A stretch of DNA of 64,000 nucleotides from Gammaproteobacteria bacterium (ex Lamellibrachia satsuma) (GCA_019623805.1 CP053680.1:1054001-1118000); one strand, 5' to 3'. Shown: positions 37,801 through 47,948, counted from the stretch's first letter. A program made the numbers and translations. Notes: generated by a model not told the origin, from the sequence alone.

Positions 37801-40800
37801 CTGCCAGTGCCATCCAGGTTAACGGTGTCGCCCTCATTCATCGTATAGGGACCGTTTGCATCTGCGACTGGTGCCATGTTCGCCACCACGGTCACGGTGG
37901 TGAAGTCCTGATCACTCAGACGTTCGTCCTCATCCAGTTCGCCGTCGCCGTCGAGGTCGTTGAGTACGCCGTTGTCCCAAACCCGCAGACCGATATTGAA
38001 GGTTCCCGGGGTGGCCCATACGTAACTCGGCGTGGTGCCGTTCGCCTCGGCAAAGTCGTAGGGGAAGACCACATCGAGCTCCCACTCGTAGCGGGCGATG
38101 AAGTCTGTGGGATCGATCTCGAAGGAGCCTGTACCGTCCAGTGCGCAGGGCAGACCGGCAGTGCAGGTGTAAGGACCATTGGCATCGGCTACCGGCGGAT
38201 GCGGCGGGATGGCGATGGTAATGGCAACGGTGTCGGTCGCCTTCAGCGGCGGAATATTGTTATCGGTCACCCGCAGGGTGGCGGTAATAGTCTGCGGCAG
38301 TGTGCTCTCCGGATAGAGGCTGCTCAAGTAGGTATGCGTGGACACAGGATCGGTGCCGACGCTGTCGAAGACACCGTCGCTGTCGAAATCCCACTCGTAA
38401 CGCACCAAGCTGGGGAAGGGATCGAGATGGTAGGAATTGGAGCCGTCGAATGTCAGCGGCAGATCCACCGCCCACACCCGATCACGCCCGGCATCCGCCA
38501 CCGGCGGCTGCACGAACAGGGTACGGCTGAGCATGATCACCGCCCAAGCGCTGCGCATATCCCAACTGGCACGATAGCTACCCTGGAAGCGACCGGTCTC
38601 GAGCTGATCGTCGATCAGAATACGGGCGATGCCGTCATCCGAATCGTCAAACCAGTTGTAACCGTTGGCCGCCAGGTTGATCACAGGTTCCGGGTTGCCC
38701 AGACGCATCGCCTTGGTGAAAGCGTACATGGCGTAGTAGTCGCGGCAGGTCTCGGTACCCGCATTGGGAACACCACCACTCCACTGGTAGATGATACTGT
38801 CAACATCCGTTTTCGACCATTGACTACCGATCCAATCCTCAGCCGTGGTCCAGCGCTTATCACTCACTTCAAAATCATCAAAGGCGAGTTGCACCATACC
38901 GGACGGGGTCGTGGCCCGACCGTTGCCGCCCCCAGCATAACCGAACCCGATTCCGTTATAGCTGTGGTTCAACCAGACATCATTGCGCTCCTTGACCCAC
39001 AGCGGGACAGGAATGCCGAAGATATCCTGAGCCGCCTGCAAGCCAATAGCACCCCACTGGGCTGCGGAGTTGTCGATACTGGTGTTCCAACTGTAGCGCC
39101 AACCACCACCCAAACCTTCTTCAGTCTGCCCCCAGTTGTACTGGTCTGCCATATCAGTCAGTACATCGAAGTAGCTGCGACGCTTCACATCATCCGTACC
39201 GGTTACCGTGCGCCGGAGCAGGCTGCGGCTGGAGGCGATAGCGTCCATCACGGAGCCGCCCTCGTAGATCGGCCTGGCAGTGTTGACACTGATGCCGATG
39301 CCGTTGCCGTTGGTGTCCGGCTCACCATAGGTCTGGGCAGCGATATCGTACTTGGTCAGCAGCGTAAACAGGTATTTCAGGCCACGATCCACCGTCTCGA
39401 CGTAGGGATTGTTGCTCTGGTCGCCAGTTTCGAAGTGACCGTTGATCTCGAATGACTGGATCGCGGGTGCAATAGCGGAGGCAAAGTAACCACCGTATGT
39501 GTAGGTCGTCCACGAGCCGGACGGATAACCGTCTGTGGTGGTCCGCGTCTGACGCTGGTGCAGGTACCAGAGTCCCTCGTCGATAGCGACGTTGGTCTCG
39601 GTGGTCAGGTTAATGGGCTTGACCACCACATTGTAGGTATCCTGTCCCATCTGGCCCAGGGTGTCCCAGACCTTGAGGGTGGCCACAAACGGCGTACCTT
39701 CAGGCGCATCGGGGTAGGTGTGGGTCACCGACAAGTCGTAGTTGCTGGTGATAGCTGTCACCGCCGAGGAGGTGCCGTCACCAAAATCCCACTGGAAGGT
39801 ATGAGCATCGGCATCACGCACTATGCCCTTGAGATGGATCTGCCTGCCGTTGTAGGTCTCGTGGGGCGTGATTGGATCGTGCGCCACCCAAGGCACAGTA
39901 ATCACATTCGGTGGCTTGTTGCCAGGCGCCGTAACCGTTGTTGTATCGGTGGCAGTCTGGCCTGCACCGTCTTCCACCGTCAGAGTCACCACATGGGCAG
40001 CCTGCTGACTGGTAACAACGAAGTTGTCGAACTCGAAGGTGCCAGCACCCCCCATGGTGGCGCCCAGTTTCAGCGAGCCGGTGGTGTCGTAGGTGGAATC
40101 GTAGAGCTGGGTCCAGTCCGTTGCGCCGAGTTCGCGATAGTAGTAGGTGGCGCCGGCATCGGCTTTCAGGTCGATGCGAACCTCATACCAGCTTCCCCCC
40201 GTGTAGCTGCCGAATTCCCCTCGATAGATTCCATTTTCATAAATTTGAAGCGTACCGTTACGAAAATAGATCGCGTACGCCATCTGAGTGTAATTGTAGC
40301 TGGTACTGGTGTCCTTCAGCCCCCACATCATGTACTGGACGGTAATTGGGTTTACCGGCCGCACCTGACCCTGGAAACTGGCATTGTGATTCTGGAAGTT
40401 CTCCTGGCTGAACAGATGCTGGGCTCCCCAGCCGCCGGAACCGATCATGGTTACCCGATCATCCTGGGTAGCCCCAACCGCGAGCCACCGGCTGCTGTCA
40501 ATCACCGTGCCGTCGAAGGTCTCTTCAAAGAACGTGCCGGTACCGGGAAAAATGTGGAAGGGCGTGGTGCCAACAGCATCGATATCGTTGGTGAAGTTGC
40601 CGTCACCATCACGATCGACACTGGCATCGAAGTCCCAACGGTACTCGACGATGCCGAAGTCGTCATTGGAGTTGCGTCCGTCAAGGTAGGCCGGCGGCCC
40701 GCCGGCACCGACCTCGTAGGGTCCACCCGCATCGGCAGTAGGTGGGTCACCCACCACCACTTCGACGGTGGTGGCAGCGATGTCACTGTTACCGGCGTTG

Positions 40801-43800
40801 TCGGTAACGGTCAGAGTGACGTCATAGGTTCCGGTCTGGCGGTAGAAGTGCTGTGGCCGCGCGCCACTGCCTGTATAGGGCAGGTTGGCCGTCATGGATC
40901 CTGCGGCATCCGGTCCACCTGTGGTGTCACCAAATGTCCAGTCGTACAACTGGATAGCAGTACCATCGGTGGAGCCGCTGCCGTCAAAGGTAATCAGACT
41001 GCCAACTTCGGCCTGGTAGGGACCACCCGCATCTGCAACGGGTGAACCGTCATCCAGTGCGGTGATGGTGGTTGTGTCAACGGCCGCCTGCAGCGCATGG
41101 TCGCGCACACGCAGGGACACATTCTGCACTACCGGCTGGAAATAACTGCGCGAGACAACCGGGCCATCAAGAATCAGCCGAACCTCCGCATCGTCCATCT
41201 CGAACGCACTGAGATGCACATCGACACCGACTCTCAATTTTGCGTCTCCCGTAGAGGACGACTCGTAGAGCAGTGTCCACTCTGTGGTGCCAACCTCCTT
41301 GAATTCATACTTGGCGCCACGGGTCTTCAACGTGATGCGGACATCGTATTCCACACCCTTGCTGTAGATCGCCTTGTTGCCATAGCTTGTACCGTTCTCA
41401 TAAATGTAGATCCAAGTATTGTCACGAAAATACATCGCATGAGGCATCTGCGTGTAGTCGTAGGTGTCGCTGAGGTTCTTGAAACCCCACATCACATCCT
41501 CAGTACCTGCGGAATTTTCGACTTTTACCCTGGACTGGAAAATCAAACCAGGTTTACGCTGAAAGACCTGCTCACTGAAAAGATACCGGGTACCCCAGCT
41601 ACCTGCCCCCGCAACCGTCAGCTTCTCATCCTGGGAAACGCCTTCCGCGCTCACTCGCCACTTGGACGTATCCAGGGTGGTGCCGGAAAAGTCATCGGCC
41701 AAATCCGGATCAAAAGTCCACAGGTAGTCGTAGATACCAAAATCATCAGTGGAGCCGGTAGCATCCAGCGTGACAGACCAGACACCGTGGCTGGCGAAGG
41801 ATTCGTCGAATTCATAGGGACCACCGGCATCTGCAACCGGCCCGTCGTTGAGTTGTACTTCGACATCATGAGTGATGGTCGTCTGCTGACCCGACCTGTC
41901 AGTCAGGGTAAGTGTTACCGTATAAACTCCGGGAGCAGTGTATATATGGGTCGGAGCGATTTCGGTAGAGGTCTCGCCATCACCGAAATCCCACTCATAA
42001 AGGATAATCGCAGAATCGTCGGTGGAGGCGCCCGCATCAAAATCTACGCTCCAGCCGCCGCCGCTGGCGGCACCCTCATCCACTGAAGCAGGTGCATCAA
42101 GCACTGCTACTGGTGGAGTGCCCTGCTGGACCGAGACAGTACTGGTGGCGCTGTGAATCTGACCGGCGTTGTCGATTGCTGTAACGGTTACGGTGTAATC
42201 ACCAACAGCTGTGTAACGGTGCCGCATGGAGACGCCACCCAACCAGGTGCCGGTATCATTGAAGACATTGGCACGTCCCAAAGTCTGAATGATGATTGGC
42301 TTACTGGCAGTAATGTGATGCAAACCGGAGACGCCCCCGAGAATGTCGGCCGCAGCCAGATAACGGTATCCGTCCTTGTCGAGAGCCAGGCTCATCGCGC
42401 CGCTGTTGATATCGATATTGGTGCCGTTGTTGGGTGCAAAGATGACAATGCCTTCCATCAGGTTGTGCAGATGGAATTCCGTCCCTTCCCGCCCTGCGGT
42501 CATCGAGATATCGTCACCCAGCGAAATGATACCGGAAGTACCTTCCTGGGATCCCATCCAGACTTCGACATCGCCACTGCTCACCACCCGCAGGCGACGG
42601 GTATCCAAACCACCCTGGTACCACATTTCTCCGGTCGCCAGGGTATGGGTGTAAAGCGAAACACCTGTATCCAGATCGAGGATCTCTACATCTGCCGCCT
42701 CGAGGGCAAACACTGCCGCTGCCGAGTCGTTGTATTGAGCGACTGCACCGAGGAACAACCTGCCAACCGCACTGCCTGTCTCCGAAGGCACAGTGGTATA
42801 CCCGTTGCCCCCGACAGTCTGCATGGAGACGTTACCGCTGGAGACGACACGATATACGGTTTCGCTGAGCCCCGATGGTTCCCAATAGGACCCGGCGCGC
42901 AGTCGCTGGCTGGCGCGCAGGACATCACCAGAGTCGTAGAAACTGACCACAGCATCCTCATAGGCGAAGACATAGAATCCGGCATTGGCGTCACGGTGGA
43001 AAATGAAGTGCTGGCCCACCGGGTCACCGCCCATCGCAGGCATGAAGGCGGAGTGATAGCCGAATTCGGTCAGGTAAGCTGTGACCGGCTTGTTCGCTTT
43101 GACCTTGAAGGTGATGCCGTCTCCGGGAGAGACATCCCAGATGCCGAACCGGTTCAGTGTGTTGCTGGCGATGACCGAGTTGTCTTCGAGATTGATGATA
43201 TCGATCTCGGTGCCATCGTGGGTGGCAACTATGCGGCCCAGACGGGCGCTGGGAATGTCGTAGCCGTAAAGATCGGTACCCGTGGCAAAGTAGCTTCCAC
43301 GGCGTCCGTTATCGAAACCTGCCATGTAGCTGGTTCCGTCACCAAAATCGACAGTGTAACGCTGGACATTATGGTCATCCGAAGAAGCTGTCGCATCCAG
43401 AATGATGTCCCACTTGCCATCCCAGGCATCCTGCTCGGTCAGGGTGTAGGGGCCACCTGCGTGAGCCACCGGAGGATCGTTGGCCACAACACTGACACTG
43501 TGCGTTGCAGTATCGGTCTGACCTGCATGGTCGGTCACAGTCAGGCTGATGTCGTAATTGCCTGCCGTATCATATTGATGCTTCGGCCGCAGTGTATCAC
43601 CGAGTGGTGTAACCCTGACGTTGTCGTAGATCAGGCTCTGGGTATTGGCCAGCAGGCCAATGCCGCCGGAGGGATGACGTGCCACCGGCGTCTCGATCTG
43701 CAGGCTCTCCACGCCGCCTTCCGGGGTCACGAAGAGTTGCATGGTACCGTTCTCCACCCGCAACCGCAGATGGTATCCAATATCGGCATCCCAACCAGTG

Positions 43801-46800
43801 CCGCCATCGACCAGGATACTGTCGGTCTTCCAGTCGTAGAAGCGCCAGTGATCCCAACTGTTGAGAGAGTACATCAGATAGCTGTCAGTGCTGCCGTTGC
43901 TGTTGGCATGACGGAAAACTATTCCCATGTATCCGTCAGTACCGCTATCGCCCTTGAAGTCCACCTCAAGTTCAAAATCCGCGTAACTGGTAGCGAGATC
44001 CTGGAACCACTTCCAACCGGTGGATGTATCAGCCTGGCGCAACTGTCCGTCCGCTACACTCCAGTTGCCGCCGTTGACGGTCCAGGCTGGATTTGCATTG
44101 TAATCACCGTCTTCGAAATCGTCTTTCATGCCACCCATATAGCTGAGCATGCTGCCGTCACCCCAATCCACTTCGTAACCGGAGATGCCGTGGTCATCAC
44201 TGGTCGCGCTGAAATCCACACCCAGCGTCCATTTACCGAGAGAGGCGGCGGTTTCATCCACCACTGCCGGACCGGTGATGGCTGCCACTGGCGGATCGCC
44301 TGCCGCCACGGTGGCTGTCGTTGTTGCCGTATGGGACTGCCCAACTTCGTCATAGACTGTCAGCGAAACGATGTAAGTACCAGTCTGATGGTAGCCATGA
44401 ACCGGATTGACGCCCTCGCCCAGTGTGGTCAGCCGCACATTGTCGAAACGGGCATGTGTCGTATAGGTGGCGAAACCGACGCGCCCCTGATGGTGCGTGG
44501 CATCTGTATACTCGAATAGGAAGAGATCATCCAGGTAGACGCTATAGGTGTTGCCGTGTCGTTCCACAGCCAGGTTGTAAGTAAGGCCTGGCCCAACCGT
44601 GAACGGCAGATTGTGATCGACCAGCGAGGCATTGGCACCATTGACCGTGCGATAAAACAGCACGTCATTGAGTCCGCGACCGCGCAGGATCACCTCATAG
44701 TGGTTGGCGGCATCCTGGTCGGCCATAAGCACCATGATGGCCTCTTCGCCAGTACCACCCTCGATAACGATATCCGCCTCGAAGCGCAGATCATCCGAGA
44801 TGAGATGGCCGCCCAGGGCGAAGGTGCGATCCAGCGAGGTGTCGGTCTGATGGTAGCCACCGGCATCCACCTGCCAGGTTCCGCTCAGTTCGGTCCAGCC
44901 GTCGGCATTGCCGTCACCGAAGTCATCGGTGAAGCCGTCACCAAAATCCCATTCATAGTGGGCGACTGAGCTGTCAGGATCCGAGGAGCCGTTGCCATCG
45001 AAATGCCCGATCCAGCGTTGGTTGGAGGCCGTCTCCTCACCGAAGAGATACGGGCCACCGGCATTCGCCAGCGGCGGATCGCCCGTCACCGTCACCTGTT
45101 GGCTGATCCGGTCGATATCACCGCTATCATCGGTCACGGTCAAAATTACAGTGTATTCCCCCTCACTGGCGAAGGTATGGGTAACGTTTGCACCACTGTC
45201 AGTCGTACCATCACCGAAGTCCCAATCGTAACTGACGATGGATCCTTCGTCGTAGGAACCGGTGGCATCAAAATCAACCGACTCACCCTCATTGATATCG
45301 GCTGAACTCAGCGTTGTCAGGGCAAACGGCTGGCCGCTCACACGACCGGCGGGGGCAGCCACACCTAACGTAATGCCACCGGTGTTACCGATACTGACCC
45401 GAACGCCGAAAGTAGCATCACCATTGCCCGGATAGTACCAGACGCTGTTCCCTGTATAGTCGACAACCACGATGTCCAGATTGCCGTCGTGGTTGAAGTC
45501 GTAATCGGCATAGGCAGAGTGGTTGTTGGTATCCAGCGATGCCACGTAGACACCGGGCTGGAAGGTGGCGTCTCCATTGCTCTTGAAGAAATAGGGATTG
45601 CCACTGCCGCCCTCTACGGCAATCAGGTCATCCAAACCGTCATTGTCGAAATCACCCAGCACCGCTCCGTAGGGATCGGTGCCGGGATCAGCGATATGAC
45701 TGGTGACAAAGTTGCTGTCGCCATCGCCCATGTAGAGGTAGACATAACCATCGCTATAGCGCGCACGGGCAATGTCCATATTACCGTCGTTGTTTACATC
45801 CCCCGCATCGGTACCGCGACCGGCACCACCGGTATTCGGCAACAGGCTGATATCAAATCCTGAAATATAACTGCGGCGGCTGATCTTGAAATCATCGAAC
45901 CAGAACTGCTGGCCGCTGGTGCCATTGTAATTGGTCCACCACTCAAAGGTCGTGATCAGTCCCTTGGCATCAGGCCAGTACCCGCGAATGGCTTCCGGCA
46001 GGTTAATGGATACCGTGTGCCAACCGTCATCATCGACCAGGTTGACTACCGGGTTCGATGGGTAACCATCCGGGTCTGCAGTTGCCGTGCCGCCAATCTG
46101 TATCCAACCCTTGTCATTGATGTAGACGAAGAGGCCAGCCGGAACGCCGGGAGGAATCCGGTAGGCAAAGCTCATGGTAGGCCCGTTATGCAGATACCAA
46201 TTTGCCGGATTGACAGCCCCATAGAGGCCGGAGCCATCTCCAGTGGCCTGAACCCGCATGGACCAGTCACCGCTATTCGCCGTGGAGTCGTCACGCGTCA
46301 ATACGGTGCCATGACCGGTTATCCAGCCTTCATTGCCGATCTCGAACCCGGTAAAGAGGTGGGTCTCCTCACCAAACTGCAGGTCGCCCTGATTGGTAAA
46401 GAGCCAGCTGTCACTGCCGTTGCCGGTGACCACGAAGTCCATCTCGCCGTCGTTGTTGAAATCTTCTGCGGCCATGTCCATAAGCCACGAATTGACAGTA
46501 TGGGCACTGTCTCCCACATGCCCCAGATAGACTGGTGCCTCGAAGGTGGCGCCATCCTTCTCATAGTAGTAGAGGTGTAGTCTGGAACCGTCGTTACCGT
46601 GACCGGAGATGAGATCGAAGTCACCGTCGTGGTCGAAGTCGGCAATGGCCGAACCGCCCCGTGTATAGTGACCGATGTCTTCCAGGAACTGCAGCGGTGA
46701 AAAGGTTCCGTCGCCATTACTGCGTGAGTAATGATGTATGCTGTCGTCACGCGCAGTGACGATGTAGACTTCGGGACCTATGACCACGTCGAACGACTGG

Positions 46801-47948
46801 GTATCACTCAGTCCCTGGCTGTCCTCGACCCCCACCGTGACCGCTGACTTGCGTGGATCACCCGCCATCGGCGACCAGGTCACCAGACCCGAAGCCGCAT
46901 CGATGCTCATTCCCGCCGGCCCGGCAGTAAGTGAATAGCTCATGACATCGCCGAATGCTAACTCGGGGTCGTCCACCACGATCTGATAACGGTATTCGAC
47001 GTTCTCCGCCGCAACGACATTGGGAGGTGAGATGATGCTCGGCGCGTGATTCAGCGCACCAACCACTACTAAGAAGCTGTCGCTACTGCTATTGCCCGCT
47101 TCATCGGTAGTGGTGAGTGTGGCCTGGTAGATGCCGTCGTCCGGGTAGGCATAATCGACTGCCAGCCCGATGCCGATGATCCCGTTGCCGAAATCCCAGC
47201 TGTAGTCGACGATGGCATCATCCGCGTCGATGGATGCGGAACCGTCAAAGTGGAAAACATCCCCTGCAGCAACCTCAATATATTCCACATTGGACGAAGC
47301 GACAGGTTCTGCGGCTGTCGTGAACTGCAGGTTGTCGAGCAGGATCGCAGAGTTGCCCCTGCCGTCACCGGTATCGCTGATGCGCAGTTCCAGGCTGAAC
47401 AGATCCGCGCTGCCGGCGTGGGCGGAAACATCCGCCACCAGGGTGTGCAGACCTGTCTGGCGAATATAGCCTGTCCAGGGCGCCGCATAGGATGGAACAA
47501 AGGTATCTACCGTCAACAGTGTCTCTTCACCGCCACTGCTGACCAGAACCAATTTGACCGTGAACTGGTCGTTGGCAAAGCTGGGACGAGGTTCATCTGA
47601 GAGAAAATCGTAGTCAAGGCGCAGGGCCGCCGTACCCACCGGTATAGTGAAATTTTCGATCTTCAGCAGGCTGACATCCGCATCCCCTTGGGTGCTTCCG
47701 TCATCCGGCTCGCTGGTGAGCAGCGCCGCCTGGGTTCCTTCAGTAGGACGTAGCGAACCAAACCCGTCGACCAGCCGCACATCACCTTCTGTCACCATGC
47801 CGCTGAAGCCGGACTCGAAACTGCCGTCCGCACCGCCGATATCATGGGTGCCTGCCGCCACTGCGAATGGCAACAGACCCACTACCGCCAGCAGGCCGGC
47901 AGCCAGGTTTCGCGCATTCCACAGTGTCATTGACAGATACATTTTCAT
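34860..47948 (-). CDS. Giant PKD-repeat secreted protein A with nested domains and an alpha/alpha-toroid domain
   Basis: ATG 47948 (TTG 47954 is possible) gives 4,362 residues with a signal peptide ending LLPFAVAAG. Layout, with approximate residues: a jelly-roll-like N-terminal domain (33-200, shared with PKD protein B); PKD 1; a He_PIG domain; an FG-GAP/VCBS region (390-870) interrupted by a carbohydrate-binding-like module; PKD 2-10 (to about 2775), five of which carry a whole extra domain inside the loop after the WDFGDG strand; a prenyltransferase/squalene-cyclase-like alpha/alpha toroid (2780-3145, motifs GGWRYSW and AAQWGAIGLQAA); PKD 11-22 (3150-4265); and one FN3 domain ending in the basic tail RTRRTR. 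No anchor or protease motif was seen. The gene starts 57 bp after RHS protein A, and that pairing is repeated at the left edge. PKD and FG-GAP repeats are usual in exported adhesion or polysaccharide-binding proteins; the role here is inference. Confidence 0.9.
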   Translation of the reverse strand: MKMYLSMTLWNARNLAAGLLAVVGLLPFAVAAGTHDIGGADGSFESGFSGMVTEGDVRLVDGFGSLRPTEGTQAALLTSEPDDGSTQGDADVSLLKIENFTIPVGTAALRLDYDFLSDEPRPSFANDQFTVKLVLVSSGGEETLLTVDTFVPSYAAPWTGYIRQTGLHTLVADVSAHAGSADLFSLELRISDTGDGRGNSAILLDNLQFTTAAEPVASSNVEYIEVAAGDVFHFDGSASIDADDAIVDYSWDFGNGIIGIGLAVDYAYPDDGIYQATLTTTDEAGNSSSDSFLVVVGALNHAPSIISPPNVVAAENVEYRYQIVVDDPELAFGDVMSYSLTAGPAGMSIDAASGLVTWSPMAGDPRKSAVTVGVEDSQGLSDTQSFDVVIGPEVYIVTARDDSIHHYSRSNGDGTFSPLQFLEDIGHYTRGGSAIADFDHDGDFDLISGHGNDGSRLHLYYYEKDGATFEAPVYLGHVGDSAHTVNSWLMDMAAEDFNNDGEMDFVVTGNGSDSWLFTNQGDLQFGEETHLFTGFEIGNEGWITGHGTVLTRDDSTANSGDWSMRVQATGDGSGLYGAVNPANWYLHNGPTMSFAYRIPPGVPAGLFVYINDKGWIQIGGTATADPDGYPSNPVVNLVDDDGWHTVSINLPEAIRGYWPDAKGLITTFEWWTNYNGTSGQQFWFDDFKISRRSYISGFDISLLPNTGGAGRGTDAGDVNNDGNMDIARARYSDGYVYLYMGDGDSNFVTSHIADPGTDPYGAVLGDFDNDGLDDLIAVEGGSGNPYFFKSNGDATFQPGVYVASLDTNNHSAYADYDFNHDGNLDIVVVDYTGNSVWYYPGNGDATFGVRVSIGNTGGITLGVAAPAGRVSGQPFALTTLSSADINEGESVDFDATGSYDEGSIVSYDWDFGDGTTDSGANVTHTFASEGEYTVILTVTDDSGDIDRISQQVTVTGDPPLANAGGPYLFGEETASNQRWIGHFDGNGSSDPDSSVAHYEWDFGDGFTDDFGDGNADGWTELSGTWQVDAGGYHQTDTSLDRTFALGGHLISDDLRFEADIVIEGGTGEEAIMVLMADQDAANHYEVILRGRGLNDVLFYRTVNGANASLVDHNLPFTVGPGLTYNLAVERHGNTYSVYLDDLFLFEYTDATHHQGRVGFATYTTHARFDNVRLTTLGEGVNPVHGYHQTGTYIVSLTVYDEVGQSHTATTTATVAAGDPPVAAITGPAVVDETAASLGKWTLGVDFSATSDDHGISGYEVDWGDGSMLSYMGGMKDDFEDGDYNANPAWTVNGGNWSVADGQLRQADTSTGWKWFQDLATSYADFELEVDFKGDSGTDGYMGIVFRHANSNGSTDSYLMYSLNSWDHWRFYDWKTDSILVDGGTGWDADIGYHLRLRVENGTMQLFVTPEGGVESLQIETPVARHPSGGIGLLANTQSLIYDNVRVTPLGDTLRPKHQYDTAGNYDISLTVTDHAGQTDTATHSVSVVANDPPVAHAGGPYTLTEQDAWDGKWDIILDATASSDDHNVQRYTVDFGDGTSYMAGFDNGRRGSYFATGTDLYGYDIPSARLGRIVATHDGTEIDIINLEDNSVIASNTLNRFGIWDVSPGDGITFKVKANKPVTAYLTEFGYHSAFMPAMGGDPVGQHFIFHRDANAGFYVFAYEDAVVSFYDSGDVLRASQRLRAGSYWEPSGLSETVYRVVSSGNVSMQTVGGNGYTTVPSETGSAVGRLFLGAVAQYNDSAAAVFALEAADVEILDLDTGVSLYTHTLATGEMWYQGGLDTRRLRVVSSGDVEVWMGSQEGTSGIISLGDDISMTAGREGTEFHLHNLMEGIVIFAPNNGTNIDINSGAMSLALDKDGYRYLAAADILGGVSGLHHITASKPIIIQTLGRANVFNDTGTWLGGVSMRHRYTAVGDYTVTVTAIDNAGQIHSATSTVSVQQGTPPVAVLDAPASVDEGAASGGGWSVDFDAGASTDDSAIILYEWDFGDGETSTEIAPTHIYTAPGVYTVTLTLTDRSGQQTTITHDVEVQLNDGPVADAGGPYEFDESFASHGVWSVTLDATGSTDDFGIYDYLWTFDPDLADDFSGTTLDTSKWRVSAEGVSQDEKLTVAGAGSWGTRYLFSEQVFQRKPGLIFQSRVKVENSAGTEDVMWGFKNLSDTYDYTQMPHAMYFRDNTWIYIYENGTSYGNKAIYSKGVEYDVRITLKTRGAKYEFKEVGTTEWTLLYESSSTGDAKLRVGVDVHLSAFEMDDAEVRLILDGPVVSRSYFQPVVQNVSLRVRDHALQAAVDTTTITALDDGSPVADAGGPYQAEVGSLITFDGSGSTDGTAIQLYDWTFGDTTGGPDAAGSMTANLPYTGSGARPQHFYRQTGTYDVTLTVTDNAGNSDIAATTVEVVVGDPPTADAGGPYEVGAGGPPAYLDGRNSNDDFGIVEYRWDFDASVDRDGDGNFTNDIDAVGTTPFHIFPGTGTFFEETFDGTVIDSSRWLAVGATQDDRVTMIGSGGWGAQHLFSQENFQNHNASFQGQVRPVNPITVQYMMWGLKDTSTSYNYTQMAYAIYFRNGTLQIYENGIYRGEFGSYTGGSWYEVRIDLKADAGATYYYRELGATDWTQLYDSTYDTTGSLKLGATMGGAGTFEFDNFVVTSQQAAHVVTLTVEDGAGQTATDTTTVTAPGNKPPNVITVPWVAHDPITPHETYNGRQIHLKGIVRDADAHTFQWDFGDGTSSAVTAITSNYDLSVTHTYPDAPEGTPFVATLKVWDTLGQMGQDTYNVVVKPINLTTETNVAIDEGLWYLHQRQTRTTTDGYPSGSWTTYTYGGYFASAIAPAIQSFEINGHFETGDQSNNPYVETVDRGLKYLFTLLTKYDIAAQTYGEPDTNGNGIGISVNTARPIYEGGSVMDAIASSRSLLRRTVTGTDDVKRRSYFDVLTDMADQYNWGQTEEGLGGGWRYSWNTSIDNSAAQWGAIGLQAAQDIFGIPVPLWVKERNDVWLNHSYNGIGFGYAGGGNGRATTPSGMVQLAFDDFEVSDKRWTTAEDWIGSQWSKTDVDSIIYQWSGGVPNAGTETCRDYYAMYAFTKAMRLGNPEPVINLAANGYNWFDDSDDGIARILIDDQLETGRFQGSYRASWDMRSAWAVIMLSRTLFVQPPVADAGRDRVWAVDLPLTFDGSNSYHLDPFPSLVRYEWDFDSDGVFDSVGTDPVSTHTYLSSLYPESTLPQTITATLRVTDNNIPPLKATDTVAITIAIPPHPPVADANGPYTCTAGLPCALDGTGSFEIDPTDFIARYEWELDVVFPYDFAEANGTTPSYVWATPGTFNIGLRVWDNGVLNDLDGDGELDEDERLSDQDFTTVTVVANMAPVADANGPYTMNEGDTVNLDGTGSYDPNGDSLTYGWDYNNDGAYDDATGPAPLYTGVDDGIYPVELQVSDGLLNSTSGTSVTVNNVAPTADAGVDQTVNEGDTVNFSGSFTDPGTADTHTIEWDFGDGNTANGSVTPSHVYAEDGVYTVTLTVTDDDGGVGTASMTVTVENVAPTVDAGADQTITEGDTASFAGSFTDPGTLDTHTTEWDFGDGTSEIGTLSPTHAYAEDGSYTVTLTVTDDEGAVGTDSLTVTVNNAAPLVEAGPDQSGILGDTISLTPVTFTDAGVQDTHTATIDWGDGTVEPGTLTQGAGSGSVAGSHAYAADGSYTVIVTVTDDDGLFGSDSFQVILASGNAGPTANAGGPYTTNEGQGVTLDGSGSNDPDNGPSPLSYAWDLDGDGQYDDATGVTVTLPIQPDNTSFTVGLQVSDGLLTATDTATVTVSNVAPTANAGPDQTANEGDTVNFAGSFTDPGTVDTHTYEWNFGEGSAPLSGSLTPSHVYADNGVYTVILTVTDKDGGVGSDSLTVTVGNVAPVVAVPADQTISEGDTVTLPDATFNDAGTADTHTATVDWGDGSVEIATLTQGAGGGSVALGSHAYAEDGSYTVTVTVTDDDGAVGSNSLTIAVHNATPVVEAGPDQTGAPGDTIALAPATFTDAGVQDTHTGTINWGDGTIESGTVAQGAGSGSVAGSHSYAADGSYTVTVTVTDDEGASDSDSLQVNLSTANVGPTANAGGPYTINEGEGVTLDGSGSNDPDNGPSPLSYAWDLDNDGQYDDATGAQVTLPVQPDNTSLSVGLEVSDGQLIATDTATVTVNNVAPTANAGPDQAINEGGTANFSGSFSDPGTLDTHTIEWNFGDGATASGSLIPSHTYSTAGIYTVTLTVTDKDGGVGSDTLTVTVQAGAVQTIFDVTARAKPTEVFVIWTPVVGADSYNVYRSTISGGPYTQIASGYVCDYCSYWDQGLTNGVTYYYMVTSVSGGAESLPSNETFATPQVERTRRTR
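35150..37090 (-). repeat. Higher-order PKD repeat inside PKD protein A (1,116-bp period)
   Basis: The DNA for PKD domains 16-18 (about 36270-37090) recurs, strongly similar, as domains 20-22 (about 35150-35970). For example, ctgagtgggctcgg occurs at both 35581 and 36697, an offset of 1,116 bp, or exactly four domains. Within one block neighbouring PKD domains differ much more. This points to a recent duplication of a four-domain unit and a hot spot for length change. It is also a place where assembly could collapse or expand. Confidence 0.75.

Noticed and set aside
42153..44519. 788-codon open frame on the plus strand
   Set aside because: It is antisense to PKD domains 3-5 of PKD protein A, with no recognisable motif; a shadow of the real gene.
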